A stretch of DNA of 64,000 nt, taken from contig CAKUMO010000014.1 of the NCBI GenBank assembly GCA_934667815.1, forward strand, positions 1 through 64,000. Direction: 5' to 3'. Source of the stretch: an uncultured Oscillospiraceae bacterium (GTDB lineage: Bacteria; Bacillota; Clostridia; Oscillospirales; Oscillospiraceae). The position numbers and the translations under genes were made by a program. The notes beneath the pieces are model-generated. The model was not told the origin of the DNA. It saw only the letters and a program-made list of their open reading frames with translations, and did no database searches. Of the stretch, positions 16,143 to 24,700 are shown piece by piece; positions within the stretch are counted from its first letter, which is position 1, and every line of letters starts with the position of its first letter.

Positions 16143-17741
16143 ATGGAGCGCTGCGAGGATATTACCGCAATTCAAGCCGGAAAAACGGCGCTTGGCATTG
16201 AGCTTGGTTCAACCAGAATCAAGGCGATTCTGATTGACGAAAATCATAATGTTTTGGCAAGCGGACAATTTTCCTGGGAGAACCGGCTGGAAAATGGCTT
16301 GTGGACTTATTCGCTGGAAGACGCCATCACCGGACTGCAAAAAAGTTATGCGATGCTGGTGAATAATGTTCGTGAACGCCTCGGTACGGAGCTTGTAACG
16401 GTCGGCGCGATTGGCATTTCCGGGATGATGCACGGCTACCTTGCGCTCGATAGCGCAGGGAGACAGCTTGCGCCGTTTTTGACATGGCGGAATACCAATA
16501 CTGCGGAGGCTGCCGATGCACTGACGGAGTTGTTCCATTGCAACGTTCCGCTGCGCTGGAGCATTGCGCAGCTATATCAGGCAGTTCTGAATCATGAGAC
16601 GCACGTTGCCGAGATTGCGCAGTTGACGACTTTGGCGGGATATGTGCACTTTCTGCTCACCGGAGAGCGGGTGTTGGGGATTGGAGACGCTGCGGGAATG
16701 TTCCCGATTGACTACGAGCAAAAGGACTTCGATGCCCATATGCTGGCGCAGTTTGATGCGCTTACAGAGTCTTACGGCTATTCGTGGAAGCTGCGGGAGA
16801 TCCTCCCCAAGGTTCTGACGGCAGGACAACACGCCGGACGGCTGACGGAGGCGGGTGCAAAGCTGCTCGATCCTTGCGGGAAACTCCGACCGGGGATTCC
16901 TTTTGCACCGCCGGAGGGAGATGCTGCCACCGGAATGGTCGCAACCGATTCGGTCGCGGAGGGGACGGGGAATATTTCTGCCGGAACGTCGATTTTCTCG
17001 ATGGTCGTGCTTAAAAAGAGGCTCAGCCGTGTTTACCGCGACATCGATCTCGTAAGCACGCCGAGCGGACGCCCCGTAGCAATGATTCACTGCAACAACG
17101 GCACGTCCGAACTGGATACTTGGATGCGGCTGTTTGCGGAAGTTCTGACAAGTGTCGGTGCGGAGTTTTCAACAGAAAAACTCTACACGGTGCTTTTCCA
17201 ACACAGCTTGCAGGGAGATGCCGACGGCATTTTGCTCTACAACTATGTTTCGGGTGAGCCTATTACCGGGCTTAATGACGGCCGTCCGCTGCTGGTACGA
17301 AAAAAAAGCAGCAGACTGTCATTGGCAAATTTTATGCGAGTACAGATTTTTTCGGTGTTGGCTTCCCTTGCAGTCGGAATGCGCATTCTGAAAGAAGAAG
17401 GGCTTCAGGTCTCGAGGCTGACTGCCCACGGCGGACTGTTTCGCACTGCCGGCGTGGCGCAGCGCTTTCTTGCGGCAGCGATGGGTGCTCCGGTAACTGT
17501 GATGCAGACCGCAAGTGAGGGTGGTCCCTTCGGTATGGCACTGTTGGCTCTATATCTTCTGAAGGGCAGCCCCTGCCCGCTGGAGGAATATCTGCATCAC
17601 TGCGTCTTTTCACAGGCGGAGGCGATAACGGAGTGTCCGGAAAAAGACGAGATCGAAAAATTTGCAGCCTATTTGCAGGATTATTGCACGGGACTGCAAA
17701 TTGAATGCAGCGCGGTCATGCATCTCGCGGAAACCCCCTAA
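16143..17741 (+). CDS. FGGY-family sugar kinase
   Basis: About 532 residues. The ATP-binding start ALGIELGSTRIKAILID, the GISGMMHGYLALD segment and the C-terminal ASEGGPFGMALLALY fit the FGGY fold. The family contains xylulokinase, ribulokinase, glycerol and fuculose kinases; this one is diverged and I cannot assign a substrate, though a ketose from the preceding dehydrogenase is the simplest guess. ATG 16143 has GGGAGG 9 bases upstream; the in-frame TTG at 16122 lacks a site. It is followed directly by a terminator hairpin and element B. Confidence 0.85.
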   Translation: MERCEDITAIQAGKTALGIELGSTRIKAILIDENHNVLASGQFSWENRLENGLWTYSLEDAITGLQKSYAMLVNNVRERLGTELVTVGAIGISGMMHGYLALDSAGRQLAPFLTWRNTNTAEAADALTELFHCNVPLRWSIAQLYQAVLNHETHVAEIAQLTTLAGYVHFLLTGERVLGIGDAAGMFPIDYEQKDFDAHMLAQFDALTESYGYSWKLREILPKVLTAGQHAGRLTEAGAKLLDPCGKLRPGIPFAPPEGDAATGMVATDSVAEGTGNISAGTSIFSMVVLKKRLSRVYRDIDLVSTPSGRPVAMIHCNNGTSELDTWMRLFAEVLTSVGAEFSTEKLYTVLFQHSLQGDADGILLYNYVSGEPITGLNDGRPLLVRKKSSRLSLANFMRVQIFSVLASLAVGMRILKEEGLQVSRLTAHGGLFRTAGVAQRFLAAAMGAPVTVMQTASEGGPFGMALLALYLLKGSPCPLEEYLHHCVFSQAEAITECPEKDEIEKFAAYLQDYCTGLQIECSAVMHLAETP

Positions 17742-17746
17742 AGAAA

Positions 17747-18055
17747 GAGCAGGGAGAGAAATCTCTCCCTGCTGCAGCGTGTCGAAAAACTCTTTTCGGC
17801 ACGCTGACAGACTGCGAAAAAGTTCGGAAGACAAGCAACTCACGCCCGTCGGCGTACATAGGTACGGTAGGGCGTGAGTTGCGCAGTAAGTCAAAATCCT
17901 TGCGTAGCAAGCTGGTTTTCAGACTGTAAAGTTTGGAATCCCCGACTTTTGTAAATGAAATCCAGAGATCAAAAATTCCTTGAATTGTGAATCGATTTTG
18001 ACGATTACGGACTTTTTTGACAGTCTGGAGCAGGGAGAGAAATCTCTCCCTGCTG
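17747..18055. mobile_element. MITE-like element B flanked by duplicated terminator hairpin
   Basis: Identical 28-bp copies of a stem-loop (GAGCAGGGAGAGAAATCTCT and on to CCCTGCTG) lie at 17747-17774 and 18028-18055. The 253-bp core (17775-18027) starts CAGCGTGTCGAAAAACTC and ends with the complement of CAGACTGTCAAAAAAGTCC, giving terminal inverted repeats. A long inner stem, GCAACTCACGCCC with its complement, spans about 17835-17881. The core is nearly identical, in reverse, to 46923-47176. It lies between the convergent FGGY kinase and SorC genes, whose shared terminator would be the flanking hairpin. Confidence 0.75.
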
Positions 18056-18056
18056 A

Positions 18057-18995
18057 TTATAGAAGTGTTTTGGCCAGCGCTTCGTCAACGATCAAGGTGT
18101 TGATATAACCTGCGCGTAGGCAGCTTAAAACCGCCGGGGAATGAGTGACACCGTAGGCAATGCCGACTGTGACGGGAATTTTTCGCAGCGCCTCCAAACC
18201 AATCGCAATGACGCGGTCGTTGATGCTGGCGCCGCAGGGAATACCATCGCGATCGAGGTAATGACCGCAAAAACGACAGATCGCACCAAGCTCTGATAAT
18301 TGCAGCGAGTCAGTCTCGCTTAAATAATCATTGCTTGGCAGACCGAATAGGGGAACACGCTTCTCGATTGAGGTCAGTGCGACGTCGATGGAGGAGAAAT
18401 GCTGAAAGACCTCCTTGATAACCGGCTCCTCAAGCAGCGTTTGCTTCAGTTTTGTGGACTTTACCATGGCAGGTGCCTGCAATACATAAGAAATGCCATT
18501 GAATTTCGTCTGGAACTCTCTTGCAAGAGACTGCCCGTCCGAGTCCTGAGAGGTGGAATAAAGCCCGCCCAGCATTTGGATCGTGTTCACCTTTGAGAAA
18601 TCAGGAAGGTAGAGCACGTCGGCCAGCGTTCGCATGATGGCGTCATTTGTGTAGCCGATCAGCATCCCGTTTCGGACAATGCCGCGCACGAAATGCGCCG
18701 CCAGACGAGCTACGCTGGTCATCGTCTGATTGGCGCGGCTGTATGTCTTGGCAATCAGTACGGCTTGCAGGCCGAAGCGCGACTTGATCTGCGAGGCGAC
18801 GTCATGCGCCATGGATATGGTATCGTTGATCTTGATCTCGATCACATGGTTTTCCAGACAGCTTTTCAGCAGCAGGGAAACGTTGGAGCGGGACATATGC
18901 AGTGCGTCCGCGATCTGCTGCTGCGAGAGATTTTCAAAATAGTACATTCTGGCGATGTCCACCAAAAGCTGCTGACGTTCTCCGTGTTCGTGCAT
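18057..18995 (-). CDS. SorC-family sugar-binding transcriptional regulator
   Basis: A 312-residue regulator with an N-terminal helix-turn-helix (about 20-45; LSQQQIADALHMSRSNVSLL) and a C-terminal sugar-phosphate-binding domain. It is transcribed divergently from the ribulokinase-like gene, the classic layout for a local regulator. Its promoter overlaps a perfect 18-bp palindrome. Inducer is likely a pentulose phosphate or related sugar phosphate (inferred). Confidence 0.9.
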   Translation of the reverse strand: MHEHGERQQLLVDIARMYYFENLSQQQIADALHMSRSNVSLLLKSCLENHVIEIKINDTISMAHDVASQIKSRFGLQAVLIAKTYSRANQTMTSVARLAAHFVRGIVRNGMLIGYTNDAIMRTLADVLYLPDFSKVNTIQMLGGLYSTSQDSDGQSLAREFQTKFNGISYVLQAPAMVKSTKLKQTLLEEPVIKEVFQHFSSIDVALTSIEKRVPLFGLPSNDYLSETDSLQLSELGAICRFCGHYLDRDGIPCGASINDRVIAIGLEALRKIPVTVGIAYGVTHSPAVLSCLRAGYINTLIVDEALAKTLL

Positions 18996-19014
18996 GTCGA
19001 GTTCCTCCCAACGT

Positions 19015-19059
19015 AATTCACATATGTGAATTATATTTCACAGCATTGACATTTGTCAA
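19015..19059 (-). promoter_or_regulatory. sorC promoter with palindromic operator
   Basis: On minus, TTGACA (19054-19059) and TATAAT (19030-19035) are 18 bp apart. The perfect palindrome AATTCACATATGTGAATT (19015-19032) overlaps the -10. A second inverted repeat, TTGACATTTGTCAA (19046-19059), covers the -35. This is a good candidate for autorepression and control of the divergent kinase. Confidence 0.7.
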
Positions 19060-19189
19060 TATCGAAAGCATAATAGAGACAGAAATTTACAAAAACTGCA
19101 CTTAATTTGAGCGTATCTTTGTATATTTTTTGCGCTGTTCCGATGCGGCTACAATGCAGAAAACCAAGAAAAGTAGTGTGAAGATTGCT

Positions 19190-20842
19190 ATGAGACATAA
19201 ATACTCCATCGGCCTGGATTTTGGAACACTGACGGCCAGAGCCGTGATTGTCGATGTGGAAACCGGAAGGGAGCTGGCAACCTCGACCTTTGGCTATCAG
19301 GATGCAATCATTGATACCTTTTTGCCGGAAACGGAAGTTCGTCTCCCGTCAGACTTTGCGCTGCAAAACCCTCGGGATTATCAGGAGGCGGTCGTCAGTC
19401 TGTTGCGCGACATCCTTTATCGCAGCGGCGTCTGCGCGGAAGATATCATCGGCATCGGTGTTGATGCCACGGCCAGCACGGTGCTGGCGCTGGATGAAGC
19501 ATATATGCCGCTGTGCCTGCTGCCGGAATACAAGAACAATCCGCATAGCTGGATCAAAATGTGGAAGCACCACAGTCCGCAGGGGCAGGCAGACCGCATT
19601 AACAGAGTTGCCGCCGGGCTCCAGGAGCCGTTTCTTCGCAGATGCGGTGGAAAAGTGTCCGTCGAGTGGTACTATCCGAAAATGCTCGAGACTCTGGAAA
19701 ACGCACCTGAAGTATTCAAGGCAGCCGCCTACTTTGTTGAGTTGGGCGATTGGATCGTCTATTTGTTGACCGGTGAGAGAAAGCGCAGCAGTGCCATTGC
19801 AAGCCTGCACGCACATTGGGACAGTGCTCACCGAATGCCTTCGGAGGAGTTTTTCCGTTCGCTGCATCCTCTGATGTTTGAAAAAGTGAAGCAGGGAGCA
19901 CAGATTCCGGTCGTCTCTGTTTTTTCACCGGCCGGAACGCTCACAAAGGAAATTGCGGATCAAACCGGCTTGTCGGAGCATACGGTCGTTTCCATGGCGG
20001 ATACGGACAGCCCGGTGGCATTGCTCAGCCTGGATGTCACGAAGGAGCGAACCGGAGCGCTGATTTTGGGAACCTCCAGCGTTTTCATGCTGCTGAGCCG
20101 GAGAGAGCATTTCATCCCCGGTGCGATGGCCTCGGTGAAGGACCAGATGATGCCCGGCTTCTTCGGAAATATGTTCGGGCAGTCTGCTGTGGGAGACAGC
20201 TTTGAGTGGTTCGTCAAAAATTTGGTGCCTTATCAGTATTATCTGGAAGCGCGGAACAAGGACTGGTCCGTGTTTGACGTCATGAATGACGCAATGGAGC
20301 GCCTGCCACTCGACAGCGAGCATATTTTGGCGCTCGACTGGTTCAATGGGAGCAGAAGTCTGCTGCAAAATGCGTCCTTGTCCGGCGTGCTGGTCGGCAT
20401 GACACTTTCCACCAAGCCGGAGCAAATATATCGTGCACTGGTGGAATCCACGGCGTTCGGTCTGAAAAAAATCCTGAACAGCGTGTCCGATGCCGGAATC
20501 CCGCTTGACCAGATCAAGGCTTGCGGCGGTCTGGCAAGAAAAAGTCCGGCGATCATGCAGATTTATGCAGACATTCTGGAGCTTCCGATCTATACCACAT
20601 CTTCCAAGCAGACCATAGGAAAGGGGTCGGCGATTCTGGGAGCATTGGCTGCCGGCTCCGCAAAGGGCGGCTATGACCGCATCGAAGATGCAGTGAAGGC
20701 AATGCGCTGTCCGGTGACGGCCTGCTACACCCCTCGTTCCGAGTACCGAACAATGTATCATGAGCTGCAGGTGCAGTATGAAGAAGTCTACCGCTTTTTT
20801 GGTCAGGAAGCACCGCAGATCATGTCAAAACTGCGAGGATAA
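19190..20842 (+). CDS. Ribulokinase-like FGGY kinase
   Basis: About 550 residues, the usual length of AraB. YSIGLDFGTLTARAVIVDVE, GIGVDATASTVLALD, MWKHH, VEWYYPKMLE and LDWFNGSRS match the AraB pattern (GVDxTxST, WKxH, WxNGxRS). It should phosphorylate L- or D-ribulose or a related ketopentose. Start chosen at MRHKYSIG (19190), where AraB proteins begin; in-frame ATGs at 19130 and 19154 exist and the ribosome site is poor in each case. No araA or araD neighbour is present, so the ketose is probably supplied by a polyol dehydrogenase rather than an isomerase. Confidence 0.87.
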   Translation: MRHKYSIGLDFGTLTARAVIVDVETGRELATSTFGYQDAIIDTFLPETEVRLPSDFALQNPRDYQEAVVSLLRDILYRSGVCAEDIIGIGVDATASTVLALDEAYMPLCLLPEYKNNPHSWIKMWKHHSPQGQADRINRVAAGLQEPFLRRCGGKVSVEWYYPKMLETLENAPEVFKAAAYFVELGDWIVYLLTGERKRSSAIASLHAHWDSAHRMPSEEFFRSLHPLMFEKVKQGAQIPVVSVFSPAGTLTKEIADQTGLSEHTVVSMADTDSPVALLSLDVTKERTGALILGTSSVFMLLSRREHFIPGAMASVKDQMMPGFFGNMFGQSAVGDSFEWFVKNLVPYQYYLEARNKDWSVFDVMNDAMERLPLDSEHILALDWFNGSRSLLQNASLSGVLVGMTLSTKPEQIYRALVESTAFGLKKILNSVSDAGIPLDQIKACGGLARKSPAIMQIYADILELPIYTTSSKQTIGKGSAILGALAAGSAKGGYDRIEDAVKAMRCPVTACYTPRSEYRTMYHELQVQYEEVYRFFGQEAPQIMSKLRG

Positions 20843-20930
20843 TAGTGTGTATTTGCGTATAAGTGTTCTGACAAGCCGGATACGGCACTTTCCACAAGAA
20901 ACGGTAGAAATAATTGTATAACATAGCTAA

Positions 20931-20981
20931 TTGACAAAATTAGCTCCCGTTAATATAATCAATAATATAAAACGGTTTTAT
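20931..20981 (+). promoter_or_regulatory. Promoter and operator of the sugar ABC operon
   Basis: TTGACA (20931-20936) and TATAAT (20954-20959) are 17 bp apart. The near-perfect palindrome ATAAAACGGTTTTAT (20967-20981) follows at +1 and matches the sites at 13705 and 15008. Confidence 0.72.
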
Positions 20982-21065
20982 TAAATGGAATGATTGAAGA
21001 AAGCGCACCATTCATTTGTTAACAAGCACAACGTGCTGTTAAATAATCAAAAATAGAAAGGATAA

Positions 21066-22103
21066 ATGAAAATGAAGAAACTAATTGCGCTCCTCCTCGT
21101 GATCGTTATGGTCTTTGCTCTGGTGGCCTGTACTACCGGCGGAGACAAGCCCGTTACCAGCAGCGACCCCGCCAGTGAATCCGGCAACGAACCCGCAAAT
21201 CCGGATGAAAAGGCATTAAAGATCGGCATTGCCATGCAGTCCATTTCCACGAATCCGATTTTTATCAACGCCGTCCAGATGATCCAGACCGACTGCGACA
21301 AGAACGGCTATACCCTGATTACGACCGATCTTGTCAATGGCGCCGAGGACATTCCCAACGCACTGGAGAACTTTGTTTCCGCCGGATGCGATATTGTCAT
21401 GATCCACGTTCTTGACCCCGACACCGTTGCAACAAAGATGGAAGAAATGCAGAAGGCCGGTATTATGGTTGCCGCCTATGACACTTATGTGGAAGGCTGC
21501 ACCTACTGCCTGATGGCCGACAACTATGAGCTGGGCGTCAACATCGGCAAGATGGCCGGTGAGTTCCTGAAGAAAACTACCGGTGGTAAGGGCAAGGCTG
21601 CGATCCTGACTTATGACCTGACGGAAGAATTCCAGAAGCGCGGCAACGGCATGGAAGATGGCTTCTACGCAGTGTGCCCGGATGCCGAAATCGTCATTCG
21701 TACCGCAGGCTGCTGGGTTGATGAGGCGACGCAGGCCAGCGAAAACGTTCTGGCAGCGTATCCCGACATCAACGTGATCATGACCCTCGGTGAGCAGGGC
21801 GCATTGGCAAGCTACGAAGTGTTTAAGGCTGCCGGCAAGGGCAAGGATGACAACATCGGCATCTTTACCGCTGAGTTGACCGACCCCGGTGTTACGGCGC
21901 TGCGTGACGGCGGCATCTACCGCGGTACGATTTCCGTTGAGCTGGATGCCTCGCTGTTTGAAATGTACAAGCGTTGCATCGAAGCGGAAAAGAGCGGAAA
22001 GGTAGACGAAGCGAACAAGATCGTATACTTCCCCATGGTTCCCGTACAGCTCGACGGCCTTGATGAATATCTGGCGGGCTACGAGGCACGCAAAGCACAG
22101 TAA
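21066..22103 (+). CDS. Sugar ABC transporter substrate-binding lipoprotein (RbsB-like)
   Basis: A 345-residue lipoprotein. Signal peptide with lipobox LVAC (Cys near 22), a Ser/Pro/Glu-rich tether, then a type I periplasmic-binding fold of the RbsB class (KIGIAMQSISTNPIF). It delivers a monosaccharide or polyol to the ABC permease encoded downstream. A GC-rich hairpin without a T tract follows the stop and may raise the level of this part of the transcript relative to the ATPase and permease. Confidence 0.92.
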   Translation: MKMKKLIALLLVIVMVFALVACTTGGDKPVTSSDPASESGNEPANPDEKALKIGIAMQSISTNPIFINAVQMIQTDCDKNGYTLITTDLVNGAEDIPNALENFVSAGCDIVMIHVLDPDTVATKMEEMQKAGIMVAAYDTYVEGCTYCLMADNYELGVNIGKMAGEFLKKTTGGKGKAAILTYDLTEEFQKRGNGMEDGFYAVCPDAEIVIRTAGCWVDEATQASENVLAAYPDINVIMTLGEQGALASYEVFKAAGKGKDDNIGIFTAELTDPGVTALRDGGIYRGTISVELDASLFEMYKRCIEAEKSGKVDEANKIVYFPMVPVQLDGLDEYLAGYEARKAQ

Positions 22104-22123
22104 TTAATTCAGGCGTAAATTCC

Positions 22124-22149
22124 GGGCCCCTGAGGAATTGCAGGGGCCC
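22124..22149 (+). promoter_or_regulatory. Intra-operon stem-loop after the binding protein
   Basis: A 9-bp perfect GC stem, GGGCCCCTG (22124-22132) with CAGGGGCCC (22141-22149), has no T tract after it. This kind of hairpin often protects the upstream mRNA for the binding protein or partly attenuates the downstream genes. Confidence 0.6.
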
Positions 22150-22189
22150 ACATATTACAGCAAAGATCAGTGCAATGGGGGAATTACCT

Positions 22190-23677
22190 TTGGAGAAAAA
22201 AGTACTGCTGTCCATGCAGAATATTACCAAGCAATACCCCGGCGTGTTGGCGCTTGACGGCGTGTCCATTGATCTGTATGAGGGTGAAACGCACGCACTG
22301 GTCGGCGAGAACGGCGCAGGCAAGTCCACCTTTATAAAGACTCTGGCCGGAGCCATCCGTCCGGATGCCGGAACAATCATGATTGACGGCAAAACCTATT
22401 CCGAGATCACACCCGCGCTTGCCAGAGATCTGGGAATCGAAGTGATTTATCAGGAGTTCAACCTGATGCCTACCTTATCCGTGGCAGAAAACGTGTTCAT
22501 GGGGAATCTGCCGAAGAAGTGCGGAATCGTCGATAAAAAGAAAATGATCCGCCAGACCAATGAAATCTTTCAGCAAATGGGTGTGACGATCGATCCGCAG
22601 GCGCAGGTGGCCGATCTGTCAACGGCATATATGCAGCTTGTTGAGATTGCAAAGGCGCTTTCCAAGAAGGTCCGCATTCTTGTGATGGACGAACCCACTG
22701 CGCCATTGACCTCGAATGAGGTAGAGCTTCTGTTCCAGATCATGGATCGTCTGCACAAGCAGAATGTGACGATCATTTATATTTCTCACCGTCTGAACGA
22801 GATATTCCGTGTGTCGGATCGCTTGACGATCATTCGTGACGGCGTGAAGATCGGAACCTATGAAACGCGGACGATGACGAAAGAAGCTCTGATCCGGGGC
22901 ATGGTCGGTCGGGAGATGAATGAGACCTTCCCCGAAAGAACGTGTGAGGTCGGAGATGTGGTTCTGAAGGTGGATAAACTCAGCGGAAACGGTGTAACGG
23001 ATATTTCCTTTGAGCTGCACCGCGGCGAGATCCTGGGATTCGGCGGCCTTGTCGGCGCCGGACGAACGGAGATCATGCGTGTACTGTTTGGCGCAGACCT
23101 CTGCGAGTCGGGCACGGTCACCTTGGACGGCAAACAGATCAGGCCATCGTCTCCGCGGCAGTCCATCCGTGACGGTATTGTGCTGATTCCGGAGGACAGA
23201 AAGCTGCAGGGTGTCGTATTGGGTCTGTCCATCTCTGAGAATATTTCCCTGCCTAATTTGAAGGCGATTTCCAAGCTCTCTGTGCTTCGCAGAGCCTCAG
23301 AGCAGCGCATGGTGCAGGAACAGATCAAAGCACTTCACATTGCAACGCCCTCTGCCGCGCAAAAGGTAAAGAACCTTTCCGGCGGCAATCAGCAAAAGGT
23401 CGTATTGGCAAAATGGATGGCCGGAAAGTCCAAGGTGCTGATTTTTGACGAACCGACACGGGGCATCGACGTCGGTGCAAAACAGGAGATCTACAAGCTG
23501 ATGAATCAGCTTTGCGAGGCGGGCATGTCAATCATCATGATCTCGTCCGATATGGAGGAGCTGCTGGGCATGGCTGACCGCGTCGTCGTTCTGTGCGAGG
23601 GCGTCATGCAGGGTGTTGTGGAAAGAAACGATTTTTCGGCGGAGGCCATACTTGCATTGGCTTCGGGAAATCACTAA
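22190..23677 (+). CDS. Sugar ABC transporter ATPase (RbsA-like, two domains)
   Basis: About 495 residues with two ABC domains. The first has GENGAGKSTFIKTL, DLSTAYMQLVEIAKAL (a degenerate signature) and LVMDEPTAPL. The second has GLVGAGRTEIMRV (the usual degenerate Walker A of the second RbsA half), NLSGGNQQKVVLAKWM and LIFDEPTRGIDVGAK. The start is uncertain: TTG 22190 has GGGGGA 7 bases upstream, while ATG 22175 has no clear site. Confidence 0.93.
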   Translation: MEKKVLLSMQNITKQYPGVLALDGVSIDLYEGETHALVGENGAGKSTFIKTLAGAIRPDAGTIMIDGKTYSEITPALARDLGIEVIYQEFNLMPTLSVAENVFMGNLPKKCGIVDKKKMIRQTNEIFQQMGVTIDPQAQVADLSTAYMQLVEIAKALSKKVRILVMDEPTAPLTSNEVELLFQIMDRLHKQNVTIIYISHRLNEIFRVSDRLTIIRDGVKIGTYETRTMTKEALIRGMVGREMNETFPERTCEVGDVVLKVDKLSGNGVTDISFELHRGEILGFGGLVGAGRTEIMRVLFGADLCESGTVTLDGKQIRPSSPRQSIRDGIVLIPEDRKLQGVVLGLSISENISLPNLKAISKLSVLRRASEQRMVQEQIKALHIATPSAAQKVKNLSGGNQQKVVLAKWMAGKSKVLIFDEPTRGIDVGAKQEIYKLMNQLCEAGMSIIMISSDMEELLGMADRVVVLCEGVMQGVVERNDFSAEAILALASGNH

Positions 23678-23688
23678 GGAGAATACCT

Positions 23689-24690
23689 ATGAATTTCAAA
23701 AGAATAGATTACAAAAAATATGTATCGTGGCTCTGCCTGTTTGCGATCGTCCTTCTTTTCTCGATCCTGTCCGGCCGTTTCCGCACATTTGAAAATGCAA
23801 AAACCATTCTGCGGCAGGTTTCCATCAACGGCATTTTGGCGGTCGGCCTGAGCTTTGTCATGATTTCCGGCGGTATTGACCTGTCAGTCGGTCCGCTGAT
23901 TGGCTTGACGGCGACCTTGGCCGGTATGCTCATGGTCGATTACAATGTCCCTGTATTTCCCTCCTGTCTGATAGCAATTGCAGTAGCTACGCTCTTTGGC
24001 CTGTTCAACGGCGTTTCTATCACCATTACGAAAATGCCCCCGCTGATTTCCACGCTCGGCATGAGCTACGTGGTACAGGGCACTGCTTATCTGATTCACG
24101 GTGGACTGCCCGTCCGTGGCCTCCCGGAATCAATCCAGTTTATCGGGCAAGGCTATCTTGGCCCGATCCCCGTGCCGATTGTTATTTTTGTCGTTATTGC
24201 AGTTGCGGGCTCCTTCATTTTGAATAAATCCACCTACGGACGCAGCATCTATGCAATGGGCTCGAACTATGAAGCCAGCCGTCTGGCAGGTATCAATGTC
24301 CGCAAGATTCAAATCACCGTCTATACGATTGCCGGAATGCTTGCCGGCCTTGGCGGTGTGATCATGCTCAGCCGCATGAATGCCGGTCAGCCCGGTACGG
24401 GTAAGGACACCTCCCTTGATATTGTGGTCGGCTGTATTCTCGGCGGCGTCTCTGCAACCGGCGGCGAGGGCAGCATTGTCGGTTTAATCGGCGGCGTGCT
24501 TATGATTGGCGTTCTGTCCAACGGCATGACGATCCTCGGCCTGAACGAATATTATCAGCTTCTGATGAAAGGCGCCGTGCTTGTTGCCGCGGTGGGCTTT
24601 GACTACTACGCCCGCACAAAGCGCGCGGAAAAGAAATCGAGAATTGTCCACAGCGCCGACAGCGCTGCGGTAAAGGCACAGAGCAAGTGA
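23689..24690 (+). CDS. Sugar ABC transporter permease (RbsC-like)
   Basis: A 333-residue membrane protein with about eight to ten segments. The family motif VMISGGIDLSVGPLIGLTA and the later LGGVSATGGEGSIVGLIGG are clear. The ATG at 23689 follows AAGGAG; only 11 bases separate it from the ATPase stop. Together with the two genes before it, this makes a complete CUT2-type importer. Confidence 0.93.
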   Translation: MNFKRIDYKKYVSWLCLFAIVLLFSILSGRFRTFENAKTILRQVSINGILAVGLSFVMISGGIDLSVGPLIGLTATLAGMLMVDYNVPVFPSCLIAIAVATLFGLFNGVSITITKMPPLISTLGMSYVVQGTAYLIHGGLPVRGLPESIQFIGQGYLGPIPVPIVIFVVIAVAGSFILNKSTYGRSIYAMGSNYEASRLAGINVRKIQITVYTIAGMLAGLGGVIMLSRMNAGQPGTGKDTSLDIVVGCILGGVSATGGEGSIVGLIGGVLMIGVLSNGMTILGLNEYYQLLMKGAVLVAAVGFDYYARTKRAEKKSRIVHSADSAAVKAQSK

Positions 24691-24700
24691 GGCGCAGCCT

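Noticed and set aside
20967..20981. Calling the ATAAAACGGTTTTAT sites cre boxes for CcpA.
   Set aside because: The central CG fits, but the flanks do not match WTGNAANCGNWNNCW well, and all three copies belong to one island with its own ROK regulator. Kept as an alternative only.
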